A stretch of DNA of 64,000 nucleotides from Mesorhizobium sp. M4B.F.Ca.ET.058.02.1.1 (GCF_003952505.1 NZ_CP034450.1:4092001-4156000), one strand, 5' to 3'. Counted from the first letter of the stretch, positions 8,683 to 17,842 are shown. A program made the numbers and translations. Notes: generated by a model from the letters alone, not told the origin.

Positions 8683-9924
8683 TCAGTTCAAAAGTCCATC
8701 CATCGAAATCGCCGGCCGGCGCCCGCCGATCAGGTCGGCGGTGATGCGGGCCGAGCCGTGCGACATGGTCCAGCCGATATGGCCGTGCCCGGTGTTGAGG
8801 TAGAGGTTGCGCAGCCGCTGCTGTCCGAACTCCGGCAGGTTGTTCGGCGTCATCGGCCTGAGGCCCGCCCACATCTCTGCGCGGTCGTAATCGGCGCCTT
8901 CCGGGTAGAGCTCCTCGGTCACGCCTTTCATGAAGGCGAAGTCGGCCGGTCTGTGGCCGGTGTCGTAGCCGGCGAATTCGGCCGTGGCGGTAACGCGCAG
9001 GCGGTCGCCGAAGCGCGAAATGGCGACCAGATTGTGCTCGTCGACTGAAGCGATGGTCGGCGGCTGCGGGCGATTGCCGATGGGAATGGTCAGCGAATAG
9101 CCCTTGATCGGATAAATCGGCAGGCTGATGCCGACGGCCTTGGCGATCAGCGGGCTGTAGGAGCCGAGCGCCAGCACATAGGCATCGCCCTTGAAGACGC
9201 CCTTGTCGGTCCGCACCTGCGCGACGCCGTCGCCCGAGGTCTCGATGCCGGTGATGGTGGTGCCGGTGCGGATTTCGCCGCCGCGCCCGGCGATCTTCGC
9301 CGCCAGTGCCCGGGTGAACTTCGCCGGGTCGCCGGTCTCGTCGGTCGGGCAATAGATGCCGCCGGCGATCTTTCCCCGCGCCGAGGCCAGCGACGGATCG
9401 AGTGCCACGACGCCCTCGCGATCCAGCAGCCTGATCTCCTGCCCGTCAGACTCCAGCAGCTTCATATGCTCGACGCCTTTGTCGAGCGCCTGCTGGCTGC
9501 GGTGGAAATACAGGATGCCGCGATCGTTGCGATCGTAGTCGATCGCCTCGTCGGCAATCACCTCGCGCAGCACGCTCTGCGAATAGGCGGCAAGGCGATG
9601 CTTGAGCAGCGTGTTGCGCCTGGCCTTTTCCGCCGTGCACTCCATCAGGAAGCGCCACGACCAGCTGTAGAGCCTGGGATCGGCCGACATCCTGAAGCGC
9701 AGCGCCTGGTCCTTCAGCACCAGCGATTTCAAAAGGATCATCGGCGCTTTCGGCGAGGACCAGACGAAGGAATGGCCGGGCGCGATCATGCCGGCATTGC
9801 CCCAGCTGGTCTCGGCGGCGACTTGCGGCTGGCGCTCGATGAGCGCCACCTCGTGCCCGTCCTTCTGCAGCTGGTAGGCGGTGGTGACGCCAACCACGCC
9901 GCCACCCAGCACGATCACGCGCAT
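8683..9924 (-). CDS. dadA: D-amino acid dehydrogenase small subunit
   Basis: An FAD-dependent membrane-associated enzyme that oxidatively deaminates D-amino acids to 2-oxoacids and passes electrons to the respiratory chain. The N-terminus VIVLGGGVVGVTTAYQL is the dinucleotide-binding GxGxxG of the DAO family. ETSWGNAGMIAPGHSF and the C-terminal NTGHGHIGWTMSHGSA are characteristic of DadA. The protein has 413 residues, normal length. I chose the ATG at 9924 because it places the FAD loop at the extreme N-terminus; longer reading adds unrelated residues. The adjacent broken racemase-type gene could have belonged to the same amino acid catabolic unit. Confidence 0.93.
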   Translation of the reverse strand: MRVIVLGGGVVGVTTAYQLQKDGHEVALIERQPQVAAETSWGNAGMIAPGHSFVWSSPKAPMILLKSLVLKDQALRFRMSADPRLYSWSWRFLMECTAEKARRNTLLKHRLAAYSQSVLREVIADEAIDYDRNDRGILYFHRSQQALDKGVEHMKLLESDGQEIRLLDREGVVALDPSLASARGKIAGGIYCPTDETGDPAKFTRALAAKIAGRGGEIRTGTTITGIETSGDGVAQVRTDKGVFKGDAYVLALGSYSPLIAKAVGISLPIYPIKGYSLTIPIGNRPQPPTIASVDEHNLVAISRFGDRLRVTATAEFAGYDTGHRPADFAFMKGVTEELYPEGADYDRAEMWAGLRPMTPNNLPEFGQQRLRNLYLNTGHGHIGWTMSHGSARITADLIGGRRPAISMDGLLN

Positions 9925-10197
9925 GACGCCTCCGGAGATCGCAAAGCGGGGGCAGTTTAGTGAGGAATCGGGATTTGCAAAGGAGGAAGCCGCCAGACTG
10001 GCTGGCGTGGCCCAGCAACTAACTTGGACCGACACAATTTGGTCGGTTCGTGCTTCCGTGGGTCGTCTGTATCAGAGTGCGCTACAGCTTTTCCAGTCGC
10101 AAAGTGACCGCCTTCGGCATCGTGAAGTTTCCATCTCGGCCACCGGAAGTGTCGAAACAACAGTGATTCGCCGAAGAGCTTACGTTCACCTGAAAGG

Positions 10198-11190
10198 TTA
10201 CCTTGCCTGCCGGCAATGAATACGTCCCCCATTGTTGTAGAAATTAGGATTGAGCAGATTGGGTCCCTCAATGGTATCCATCTGATTGGCTTGCGTAATA
10301 TCAAGCGTAGCCGACTCGCCGTTCAGCTTCGCAACGACCAACGCCAGCGAGTAGTTTGCGCGTAGGGGCGAATCCGCCGTCGGCTTGATGCTTACGGTCA
10401 CTCTGTATTGGCCGGCTTGTGTCGGAAGAGGGCAGGCCCAATTCGCAGAGCCTGGGACGCCAAAACTAGGCAACGGGTCGGATGTTTCGCTAATGTTGCA
10501 CTCCGCAGCGAGACGGTCCTCCGGGGGAATCGTCTTCGGGAGGGCTGTCAAAACAACTACGTCGCCAGCACCCGCTGCGGCAGCATTGACAATTAGCTGC
10601 TCGTCGTCTCCGCCTGGTTTCGGGCGCCTTACCGTGATGAGTTGAGTGTCGGCAGTCAGGGATTTGGGAAGCCCTTTGGCGCGCTTCGCCGCACTACCAG
10701 ACCACTTAACTTTGATCGGGTTCGGCATTTTGCCGGAAGGATTGTATATAACCCTGAAGGTCACCTCGTTTTTCGTGGCTCTCTCGGGAATGATCGACAC
10801 TGCTCTGCGCTGAGAAGCAGCCTCTTCTTTAAGACACGCCTGATATGCCGCCAATGAATTATCGTCGAGGCCCGTCCAGGCTATGTTCGTGAAAGATTGC
10901 TTAGTGAGCGATTCGTTACTGTTATTGCTCAGCGTCTTAATATTCTGCTGAAATCTGCTCCAATCGGCTCCCATAGGAACGCCATATATCACGGCGTTCG
11001 CGCCAGCAGACTGCTTTATAGTATCGTACTGGCCCTGGCTGACGTTCCTTGCAGAACGCCAGTCGCTGTACGCAAAATCCACTTTGCTGTAGGTAGCAAT
11101 GACGAGAGCTGTGTCGCAGTCGGCTGCGAAAGCACTGCTAGAAAGAGGCCACAAAAGTGAGCAAAAGAAGCTTATCCATAGCTTAGCCAA
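10198..11190 (-). CDS. Secreted protein of unknown function, C-terminus frameshifted
   Basis: A 330-residue product with a clear signal peptide (MAKLWISFFCSLLWPLSSSA, cleavage near AFA-AD). The mature part is rich in Asn, Ser and Thr and lacks recognised motifs. Base composition is noticeably more AT-rich than the neighbours, which suggests transfer. In the run of five G at 10230-10234 the frame breaks. One frame over, the sequence continues as GTYSLPAGKVTFQVNV and on to a stop at 10082-10084, which looks like the natural end of a 369-residue protein. A single-base loss in the homopolymer is the simplest explanation. Confidence 0.7.
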   Translation of the reverse strand: MAKLWISFFCSLLWPLSSSAFAADCDTALVIATYSKVDFAYSDWRSARNVSQGQYDTIKQSAGANAVIYGVPMGADWSRFQQNIKTLSNNSNESLTKQSFTNIAWTGLDDNSLAAYQACLKEEAASQRRAVSIIPERATKNEVTFRVIYNPSGKMPNPIKVKWSGSAAKRAKGLPKSLTADTQLITVRRPKPGGDDEQLIVNAAAAGAGDVVVLTALPKTIPPEDRLAAECNISETSDPLPSFGVPGSANWACPLPTQAGQYRVTVSIKPTADSPLRANYSLALVVAKLNGESATLDITQANQMDTIEGPNLLNPNFYNNGGRIHCRQAR

Positions 11191-11328
11191 ATTACCCTCC
11201 CCCCGATGAGCAACTACGTATTAAGGCATCACTCCACCTTTGTTTGCAAGGGCTGCCGACAAATATTCGCCGACCTGATGATCGCGCTGGCATAACGCAG
11301 AGGTGTGCCGATGCTCCGAGCGCTTCCT

Positions 11329-12504
11329 TTAGCCCAGCGCCTGCTCCAAATCCGCGATCAAATCATCCCCATCCTCGATGCCGGCCGAGAGCCTGACCAG
11401 CGAATCCGATATCCCGATCGCGCCGCGCTTCTCCGCCGGGATCGAGCCGTGCGTCATCAGCGCGGGATGCTCGATCAGGCTTTCGACGCCGCCGAGGCTT
11501 TCGGCCAGCGTGAACAGCTGCGTGCGCTCGAGGAAGCGTTTCGTGCCGGCAAGGTCGCGGTCGAGATCGACCGAGATCATGCCGCCGTAGGCGTGCATCT
11601 GGCGTTTGGCGATTTCGTGCTGCGGGTGGCTGGCGAGGCCGGGATAGATGACGCGGCGCACGTCGTTACGACTTTCCAGCCACTCGGCGATCTTCAGGCC
11701 GTTGGCGGAATGGCGCTCCATCCGCAGCGCCAGTGTCTTGATGCCACGCAGCGCCAGAAAGGAGTCGAACGGGCCGGAGATGGCGCCGATGGCGTTCTGC
11801 AGGAATTTCAGCCGGTCGGCCAAATCCTGGTTGTCGCCGACCACGGCGACGCCGCCGACCATGTCGGAATGGCCGTTGAGGTACTTCGTCGTCGAGTGGA
11901 CGACGATGTCGATGCCGAGCTCGAGCGGGCGCTGGATGTAGGGGCTGCAAAAAGTGTTGTCGGCGACGGTGAGCAGGCCCTTGCGCTTTGCCAGCGCCGC
12001 CACCGCTTCGAGGTCGACGATGCGCAGCAGCGGGTTGGTCGGCGTCTCGACCCAGAGCAGTTTCGTCTCCGGGCGGATGGCGGCCTCGACGGCGGCAAGG
12101 TCGGTGAAGTCGGCGAAGCTGACCTGCAGCCCGGCCGAGCGCTTGCGCACCCGCTCCAGCAAGCGAAACGTGCCGCCATAGATGTCGTCGGTGGCGACGA
12201 TATGGGCGCCGGCATCGAGCAGCTCCAGCACGGTCGAGATCGAGGCCAGGCCGGAGGCGAAGGCGAAGGCTTTGGTGCCGCTTTCGAGATCGGCCACGGC
12301 GCGCTCGAAGGCGAAACGGGTCGGGTTCTGGCTGCGGGCGTATTCAAACCCCTTGTGCACGCCGGGCGACTGCTGGCCGTAGGTGGAGGTGGCGTAGATC
12401 GGCACCATCACCGCGCCGGTCGTCGGGTCGTGACTCTGGCCGCCATGGATGGTGCGGGTCGAAAAGGCCAGGCGGTTCTTGCCCGGTGTTCCGTGTACGG
12501 TCAT
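11329..12504 (-). CDS. Cystathionine gamma-lyase/synthase family PLP enzyme
   Basis: A 391-residue Cys/Met-metabolism PLP enzyme. The Schiff-base lysine is in VVHSTTKYLNGHSD, and the N-terminal GGQSHDPTTGAV and the phosphate-contacting ASGLASIST stretch are typical. It is translationally coupled (4-bp ATGA overlap) to a cystathionine beta-synthase, so the lyase activity (cystathionine to cysteine, 2-oxobutyrate and ammonia) of reverse transsulfuration is the most likely role. Gamma-synthase activity cannot be excluded from sequence alone. Confidence 0.9.
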   Translation of the reverse strand: MTVHGTPGKNRLAFSTRTIHGGQSHDPTTGAVMVPIYATSTYGQQSPGVHKGFEYARSQNPTRFAFERAVADLESGTKAFAFASGLASISTVLELLDAGAHIVATDDIYGGTFRLLERVRKRSAGLQVSFADFTDLAAVEAAIRPETKLLWVETPTNPLLRIVDLEAVAALAKRKGLLTVADNTFCSPYIQRPLELGIDIVVHSTTKYLNGHSDMVGGVAVVGDNQDLADRLKFLQNAIGAISGPFDSFLALRGIKTLALRMERHSANGLKIAEWLESRNDVRRVIYPGLASHPQHEIAKRQMHAYGGMISVDLDRDLAGTKRFLERTQLFTLAESLGGVESLIEHPALMTHGSIPAEKRGAIGISDSLVRLSAGIEDGDDLIADLEQALG

Positions 12505-13943
12505 CTTGCGCGGCGCCTCAGATGGTTGATCAGGTCGATGCGGGTTATCAGGCCGATGAACTCCTCGCTGTCGAAGACGATGGCGACCTCGTTACGGTCG
12601 AAGACAGGCAGCAGCGCATCGAGCGTCTGATTGGCCTGCAGCGTGTGCAGATTGGAGGTCATGGCGGTGCGCACCGGACCGTTGAAGCGGTCCCAGCGAC
12701 CGTCATAGGGGCCGTCGACCTTGGCCAGAATGTCGCCCTCGTCGACGATGCCGACCAGCTTGCCATTGTCGAGCACCGGCAGTTGCGAGACATCGGAGCG
12801 GCGCATGCGGCCATAGGCATTGAGCAGGCTTTCCTCGGGGCCGACCCAGACCGTGTCGCCGGTGCGGTGCGAACGCATGACGAGGTCACGCAAATCGCCA
12901 TGCTGTTCCTGCTCGGCCAGGCCCTGCTCGGCCAGCCAGAAATCGTCGAAGACCTTCGACAGGTACTTGTTGCCGCTGTCGCAGACGAAGGTGACGACCC
13001 GCTTGGACACCGTCTGCTCGCGGCAATAGCGGAGCGCGGCCGACAACAGCGTGCCGGAAGAGGAGCCGGCCAAAATGCCTTCGCGGGAGAGAAGATCGCG
13101 CACCGCCAGCATGCTCTGCTTGTCGGGGATGGAATAGGCCTTCCTGACCAGCGACAGGTCGGCATTGGGCGGTACGAAATCCTCGCCGATGCCTTCGACG
13201 GTCCAGCTGCCGGCCTCTTCCATCTTGCCGGTCTTGATCAGCGGCGCCAGCACCGAGCCGACCGGGTCGGCCAGCACCATCTCGGTCTTCGGCGAATGTT
13301 TCGCGAAATAGCGGCCGAGCCCGGTCAGCGTGCCGCCGGAGCCGACGCCGACCACCGCCGCGTCGACATCGCCGTCGAGCTGGGCGAGGATTTCCGGGCC
13401 GGTGGTGGTCTCGTGCGCCAGCGGGTTGGCCGGATTGGCGAACTGGTTGGCATAGAAGGCGCCGGGCGTTTCGGCGGCGATCTTCTCGGCCATGTCCTGA
13501 TAATATTCGGGATGACCCTTGCCGACATCGGAACGGGTCATGCGCACCTCGGCGCCGAGCGCGCGCAGATGCTGGATCTTCTCGCGCGACATCTTGTCGG
13601 GGACGACGAGGATTATGCGGTAGCCCTTGGGGATGCCGACCTGGGCAAGGCCAAGGCCGGTATTGCCGGCGGTCGCCTCGACTATTGCGCCGCCGGGCCT
13701 GAGCTTGCCCTGCCGCTCGGCGGCGGCGATCATCGACAGCGCGATGCGGTCCTTGATCGAGCCGCCGGGATTCTGGCTTTCGAGCTTGATGAACAGCCGG
13801 CACTTGCCGGTGTCGAACTTGGTCAGCTCGACGATGGGCGTCTGGCCGATCAGGTCGAGCACCGACGCATAGGGCGGACGCAGGCGGGAGAGGGTGCTCT
13901 CGGGCGGGGCACTGGCGGGTGCGGCTTTCCTGTGCTCGCTCAT
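12501..13943 (-). CDS. Cystathionine beta-synthase with C-terminal CBS-domain pair
   Basis: Condenses homocysteine with serine to cystathionine, the first step of reverse transsulfuration. The PLP domain shows the lysine in QNPGGSIKDRIA, the substrate loop ATAGNTGLGLA and the phosphate loop GVGSGGTLTG. Residues about 350-478 form two CBS repeats, normally regulatory (adenosyl ligand binding). The protein has 480 residues. The ATG at 13943 has GGAG 8 bp upstream; a TTG seven codons earlier is less likely. It is the first gene of a two-gene operon with the downstream lyase. Confidence 0.92.
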   Translation of the reverse strand: MSEHRKAAPASAPPESTLSRLRPPYASVLDLIGQTPIVELTKFDTGKCRLFIKLESQNPGGSIKDRIALSMIAAAERQGKLRPGGAIVEATAGNTGLGLAQVGIPKGYRIILVVPDKMSREKIQHLRALGAEVRMTRSDVGKGHPEYYQDMAEKIAAETPGAFYANQFANPANPLAHETTTGPEILAQLDGDVDAAVVGVGSGGTLTGLGRYFAKHSPKTEMVLADPVGSVLAPLIKTGKMEEAGSWTVEGIGEDFVPPNADLSLVRKAYSIPDKQSMLAVRDLLSREGILAGSSSGTLLSAALRYCREQTVSKRVVTFVCDSGNKYLSKVFDDFWLAEQGLAEQEQHGDLRDLVMRSHRTGDTVWVGPEESLLNAYGRMRRSDVSQLPVLDNGKLVGIVDEGDILAKVDGPYDGRWDRFNGPVRTAMTSNLHTLQANQTLDALLPVFDRNEVAIVFDSEEFIGLITRIDLINHLRRRAR

Positions 13944-14059
13944 GTCAGGCGCTCCATTGGTCAAAACCTAGCGTCTTTTCCAGCCGATCGCAGCCGGAAA
14001 GAAGATAGACCGTGCCAATCAAGTGGCCAGACGGGGAATGAAATTCCTCCCGCTGCGTT

Positions 14060-14088
14060 CGTCATCCTCGGGCCTGATCCGAGGATCC
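14060..14088 (+). repeat. Short palindromic rhizobial repeat
   Basis: The sequence CGTCATCCTCGGGCCTGATC followed by CGAGGATCC forms an imperfect hairpin (CCTCGG/CCGAGG) in the gap of about 215 bp between the CBS gene and a small membrane protein. Sequences of this type occur in many copies in rhizobial genomes. Nothing else is evident in the gap. Confidence 0.5.
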
Positions 14089-14158
14089 TGGATGGGCTTC
14101 GGCTCGTCGCGAAGATTCATGCGAGAAGGATCGCCAGCGCTCGTTCCATGCTGGCTGC

Positions 14159-14344
14159 TCAGATGCGCGAGCGGATCGCCCAGCCGAGCCCGAGCAATCC
14201 CACCAGCATCGTCAGTATTCCGATATAGAGCCATTGCGTCTGGCCGGTCATGAAGCTTCCCCGGACAAGACCCAGGCCCTGAAGGGACCAGAGCAGGCCG
14301 ATCGCCAGCACGATCAGGGCCAGCACAAACCGCATCAATCGCAT
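14159..14344 (-). CDS. Small membrane protein
   Basis: A 61-residue hydrophobic protein with two predicted membrane segments, about residues 4-24 (FVLALIVLAIGLLWSLQGLG) and 39-56 (LYIGILTMLVGLLGLGWA), and a basic C-terminal tail. No family is recognised beyond a general resemblance to small two-helix membrane proteins. It overlaps the upstream small gene by 10 bp and probably shares its transcript. Confidence 0.55.
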   Translation of the reverse strand: MRLMRFVLALIVLAIGLLWSLQGLGLVRGSFMTGQTQWLYIGILTMLVGLLGLGWAIRSRI

Positions 14345-14526
14345 CGGTGGAATTCCCTTCGCAAGTCGATCGTCAACTCAGTCACGGCAGCAATGAAAGA
14401 GCGGAAGGAAGCGATCCAATCGTGTCCCTCTGTACTTGCGTATTGATGCCCGATCCAGCCAGACACGGCCAGAAGACCGGCGCGAATGATCATCGAGAAT
14501 ACGCCGCGCAAGGCGGGAAGACTCAT
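14335..14526 (-). CDS. Small hypothetical protein
   Basis: A 63-residue protein with a modest hydrophobic stretch near residues 12-26 (IIRAGLLAVSGWIGHQY) and an amphipathic C-terminal half. An internal ATG 11 codons in (MIIRAGLL) is an alternative start. It overlaps the downstream small membrane protein gene, and the two may form a unit. No function is inferred. Confidence 0.4.
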   Translation of the reverse strand: MSLPALRGVFSMIIRAGLLAVSGWIGHQYASTEGHDWIASFRSFIAAVTELTIDLRREFHRCD

Positions 14527-14653
14527 GACAAACTGTTTCCCGGCGACTCCAAACGTGTGCCATTGCCATGGAACCGCCAGATGACGGCCGCATTTCCTGC
14601 CTTAATTGCTTCATAACGGCTGGGGTCTGTCCAAACGGAGCCATTCCCCAAAG

Positions 14654-15013
14654 ATGATGAAGACAAAGCAAACCGCGCTTGTCGCGGTAACGGTAGCGGC
14701 TGGCCTGATGGTCGGCGCCTCCACCTCCTCCGCCGCCGCCCAATGCGGCCGCGCCTCCTGGTATGCGCTGCACTCGCGCACTGCTTCCGGTGAACGCATG
14801 AACCCGTCGGCGCTGACCGCCGCGCACCGCACCTTGCCCTTCGGCACCAAGCTCAAGGTGACCAACAAGAACAACGGTCGCAGCGTCGTGGTTCGCATCA
14901 ACGACCGCGGCCCGTTCATCAAGGGGCGCGTGCTCGATCTCTCGAAGGGCGCGGCCAACCAGCTCGGCTTCATCGGCTCGGGCCACACCGCCGTGTGCAT
15001 GGCGCGCGTGTGA
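14654..15013 (+). CDS. RlpA-like double-psi beta-barrel protein
   Basis: A secreted 119-residue protein consisting of a signal peptide ([20 protein letters not shown], cleavage near SSAAA-Q) and one DPBB domain: [27 protein letters not shown] and [11 protein letters not shown] with the conserved Asp. Members of this family include septal lytic transglycosylases acting on denuded glycan strands, but this protein lacks a SPOR domain and a lipobox, so the enzymatic role is uncertain. A hairpin follows directly after the stop. Confidence 0.85.
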   Translation: MMKTKQTALVAVTVAAGLMVGASTSSAAAQCGRASWYALHSRTASGERMNPSALTAAHRTLPFGTKLKVTNKNNGRSVVVRINDRGPFIKGRVLDLSKGAANQLGFIGSGHTAVCMARV

Positions 15014-15021
15014 TATGTCTG

Positions 15022-15049
15022 ACATGTCCGGCAAGAGGGCCGGACATGT
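15022..15049 (+). terminator. Probable terminator of the RlpA-like gene
   Basis: A perfect 11-bp stem ACATGTCCGGC / GCCGGACATGT with a 6-base loop starts 8 bp after the stop codon. Only a short T run (TTTCC) follows, so intrinsic termination may be weak. Confidence 0.6.
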
Positions 15050-15246
15050 TTCCTACACACTTCGGCAACGCACAGTGAGCCGGCTGCCGCCCGTCAAGGC
15101 GGATTCTCAACGCCTTGGTCGAAAGAAGCATTGATCATTCGACATGACGTATTGCATCGCAACAATATGTTGTTAACCTCGCCGCGAGACATTTGAGGCT
15201 CGGCGCTGCACGCGTTCTTGGGTCGCAAGCAGCAGCGGGGTCCTTG

Positions 15247-16524
15247 ATGTACTACCAGCTCTACGAATTGAACCACGCCGCGCTGCAGCCAGCCCGCGTC
15301 TATGCCGACGCGGTGCGGATGTTCTACACCAACCCGCTCAATCCGATCGCGCACACGCCTTGGGGCCGCTCGGTGGCGGCAACCGCCGAACTGTTCGAGC
15401 GCACCACGCGCCGCTACGGCAAGCCGCAATTCGGCCTCGACAAGACCGTGGTCGACTGGAAGAGCGTCGACGTCAGCGAAAAGACCGTGTGGTCAAAGCC
15501 GTTCTGCAACCTGATCCGTTTCGAGCGGGCCGTTCCCGCCGGCCGCAAGCCCGATCCGAAGCTGCTTATCGTGGCGCCGATGTCGGGACACTACGCGACG
15601 CTGCTGCGCGGCACGGTGGAAGCGATGCTGCCTTATGCCGACGTGCACATCACCGACTGGGTCGATGCCCGCATGGTGCCGCTTGCCGACGGCAGCTTCG
15701 ATCTCGACGACTATATCGACTACATCATCGAGATGTTCCATGCGCTCGGTCCCGACACCCATGTGATGGCGGTGTGCCAGCCCTCGGTGCCGGTGCTGGC
15801 GGCGGTGGCGCTGATGGAAAAGCGCGGCGACCCCTTCGTGCCCTCGACGATGACGCTGATGGGCGGGCCGATCGACACCCGCCGCAATCCGACGGCGGTC
15901 AATTTGCTCGCCGAGGAAAAGGGCAGCGGCTGGTTCCGCGACAACGTCATTATGCAGGCGCCGTGGCCAGTGCCCGGCTTCGGCCGCGAGGTCTATCCCG
16001 GCTTCCTGCAGCTTTCGGGCTTCATGAGCATGAACCTCGACCGCCACATCATCGCTCACAAGGACTTCTTCATGCACCTGGTGAAGCATGACGGCGACAA
16101 TGCCGAGAAGCACCGCGACTTCTACGACGAATATCTGGCGGTGATGGACCTGACGGCCGAATTCTACCTGCAGACGGTCGACACCGTGTTCGTGCGCCAT
16201 GCCTTGCCGAAGGGCGAGATGATGCATCGCGGCAATCCGGTCGACACCTCGGCGATCCGCAACGTCGCCCTGTTCACGGTCGAGGGCGAGAACGACGACA
16301 TTTCCGGCCTCGGCCAGACCCAGGCCGCGCACGATCTGTGCGTCAACATCCCGGCCGACCGGCAGGCCCACTACATGCAGCCGGCGGTTGGCCACTACGG
16401 CGTCTTCAACGGCTCGCGCTTCCGCTCCGAGATAGTGCCGCGCATCGTCGACTTCATCACCAGCTACGGCCGCCAGATGCGCGTTGCGGCGAAGCCAAGA
16501 CTTGTGCGCTCGGCCAAGGGCTGA
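15247..16524 (+). CDS. phaZ: Intracellular polyhydroxybutyrate depolymerase
   Basis: Mobilises stored PHB granules to hydroxybutyrate. The 425-residue alpha/beta-hydrolase matches the intracellular PhaZ type with a cysteine nucleophile in VCQPSVPVLA instead of the GxSxG lipase box, MGGPIDTRRNPT following it, and a C-terminal His in AVGHYGVFNG. N-terminal MYYQLYELNHAAL is typical. The ATG at 15247 is preferred over an upstream TTG because it matches the family N-terminus. It is monocistronic. Confidence 0.92.
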   Translation: MYYQLYELNHAALQPARVYADAVRMFYTNPLNPIAHTPWGRSVAATAELFERTTRRYGKPQFGLDKTVVDWKSVDVSEKTVWSKPFCNLIRFERAVPAGRKPDPKLLIVAPMSGHYATLLRGTVEAMLPYADVHITDWVDARMVPLADGSFDLDDYIDYIIEMFHALGPDTHVMAVCQPSVPVLAAVALMEKRGDPFVPSTMTLMGGPIDTRRNPTAVNLLAEEKGSGWFRDNVIMQAPWPVPGFGREVYPGFLQLSGFMSMNLDRHIIAHKDFFMHLVKHDGDNAEKHRDFYDEYLAVMDLTAEFYLQTVDTVFVRHALPKGEMMHRGNPVDTSAIRNVALFTVEGENDDISGLGQTQAAHDLCVNIPADRQAHYMQPAVGHYGVFNGSRFRSEIVPRIVDFITSYGRQMRVAAKPRLVRSAKG

Positions 16525-16647
16525 GCGAGGCGGGGAGTTCGGGACGCCGTCACGGCAGCCTTCAGCGCGCCCGGATCGTCCTGTTGCACAAGTGCCGCTG
16601 TCAGGATCGCGGAAGTAACCATGCCGCCAATCAGGCCAGACTCGTAA

Positions 16648-16677
16648 TTGACACGGACTGTAAATCGCCCTTAACGT
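16648..16677 (+). promoter_or_regulatory. Candidate promoter for the transglutaminase-like gene
   Basis: TTGACA at 16648-16653, a 17-bp spacer and TTAACG lie about 30 bp upstream of the start codon. The -10 is a poor match. The remaining gap from phaZ (16525-16647) shows nothing else. Confidence 0.35.
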
Positions 16678-16706
16678 TTCGTTAACAACAAGGGCGAACG
16701 GGGACA

Positions 16707-17324
16707 ATGATTTCCTCACCGATGGCACGGACGCTGCGCTTGTGTGCGGTCGCAGGGCTGGCGATTTCGGGATTGTGGGCGGCGCCCGCAGTCGCCGCGG
16801 GAGCGATGGTGACCGGCGGCCTGACCTCTCAGCCGATCGGACACTACGATTTCTGCAAGGCAAATCTCGGCGAATGCTCGATCCGGCCGGCCAATCTGGC
16901 GCCGGCCAAGATGACCGATGCGTTCCTGCGCAAGCTCGCCAGCATCACCGCCAAGGTCAACGCCGCCGTCAAGCCGATGAGCGACTACGACATTTACGGC
17001 AAGGACGAAGTCTGGGCCTTTCCCGACAAGGGCGTCGGTGACTGCGAGGACTATGTGCTGGAAAAGCGCCGCCAGCTCTACCGCATGGGTGTGTCGCTCG
17101 CCGATCTGCTGATCACCGTCGTGCGCAAACCCGATGGTGAAGGCCACGCGGTGCTGACTGTGCGCACCGACAGGGGCGACTATGTGCTCGACAATCTGAA
17201 CGACAAGGTCAAGGCCTGGGACGAGACCGGCTACCGCTTCCTCAAGCGCCAGGCGATCGACAACACCGGGCGCTGGGTGTCGATCCGTGGCGGCCAGCAG
17301 GTGCTGGTCGGCGCGGTGCAGTAA
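16707..17324 (+). CDS. Transglutaminase-like cysteine peptidase (BTLCP family)
   Basis: A 205-residue exported protein of the bacterial transglutaminase-like cysteine proteinase family. A signal peptide (residues about 1-31, ending AVAAG) is followed by the catalytic Cys in GVGDCEDYVLEK, His in GEGHAVLTV and Asp in YVLDNLNDK. In other bacteria relatives (LapG) cleave periplasmic N-termini of adhesins; no lapD or adhesin gene is adjacent here, so the substrate is unknown. An internal Met at residue 6 is an alternative start. Confidence 0.88.
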   Translation: MISSPMARTLRLCAVAGLAISGLWAAPAVAAGAMVTGGLTSQPIGHYDFCKANLGECSIRPANLAPAKMTDAFLRKLASITAKVNAAVKPMSDYDIYGKDEVWAFPDKGVGDCEDYVLEKRRQLYRMGVSLADLLITVVRKPDGEGHAVLTVRTDRGDYVLDNLNDKVKAWDETGYRFLKRQAIDNTGRWVSIRGGQQVLVGAVQ

Positions 17325-17531
17325 CCGACGATTGAGTCTGCATTCCAAGCGTTGAGGCGGCTGGTCCCGCCCTTGGCTGCTTTTACATCATAGGTTGGCG
17401 GCGCCAACGTTAAATGAGACTTGCTGGCCGCGTCCCGCGCCACCCTCCCAGAATTTTTCACAGTCTCCATGAACCAAACCGTCGCTGCCGGCGACACAGC
17501 CGCGTACGGAAACCAACCCTGGAGACTTCAA

Positions 17532-17756
17532 ATGACTGCCTTTTTGCGAAATGCCCTGCTCGCCGCTGTCGCGGTGACGTCCATGGCCGGATCCGCGCTG
17601 GCGGACCAGACCGTCAGCTGCGCCGAAACCAAGACCAACGACCTGTGGAGCGGCCGTTGTTGCGGTACCAGCGACTCGAGCTGCCTGGGCGGCGGACACG
17701 AGCATGGCGACCATGGCAACCATGGCGGTCGCGGTGGCCAGACCGGCGCGAAGTGA
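17532..17756 (+). CDS. Small exported Cys- and His/Gly-rich peptide
   Basis: A 74-residue precursor with a signal peptide (MTAFLRNALLAAVAVTSMAG, cleavage after ALA). The mature peptide of about 50 residues has four cysteines (VSCAET, GRCCGT, SSCLGG) and a tail of alternating His, Gly and Asp (GGHEHGDHGNHGGRGG). The tail suggests metal binding; this is inference. The ATG at 17532 has GGAGA 6 bp upstream. The preceding 207 bp hold no other gene. Confidence 0.6.
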   Translation: MTAFLRNALLAAVAVTSMAGSALADQTVSCAETKTNDLWSGRCCGTSDSSCLGGGHEHGDHGNHGGRGGQTGAK

Positions 17757-17765
17757 TCTCGCAGC

Positions 17766-17794
17766 ATGCCCGCTGGCTACCGGCCAGCGGGCAT
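17766..17794. terminator. Hairpin between convergent genes
   Basis: A perfect 12-bp stem (ATGCCCGCTGGC and its complement) with a 5-base loop lies 10 bp after the His-rich peptide gene and 49 bp before the end of the opposing regulator gene. It has no T tract on either side, so it may be a weak bidirectional terminator. Confidence 0.5.
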
Positions 17795-17842
17795 CGCCTC
17801 ATGTGAAGCGGACGCCGGCGCCGGAGCAACTCGCGCCGCGCA

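Noticed and set aside
11305..12630. Long plus-strand open frame opposite the cystathionine lyase gene
   Set aside because: It is the antisense shadow of a clearly recognised PLP enzyme; composition (Asp, His, Arg, Gly runs) is typical of GC-rich antisense frames.
15094..15246. Upstream start of phaZ at the TTG near 15193
   Set aside because: The extra residues do not fit the family; MYYQLYELNHAAL at 15247 does.
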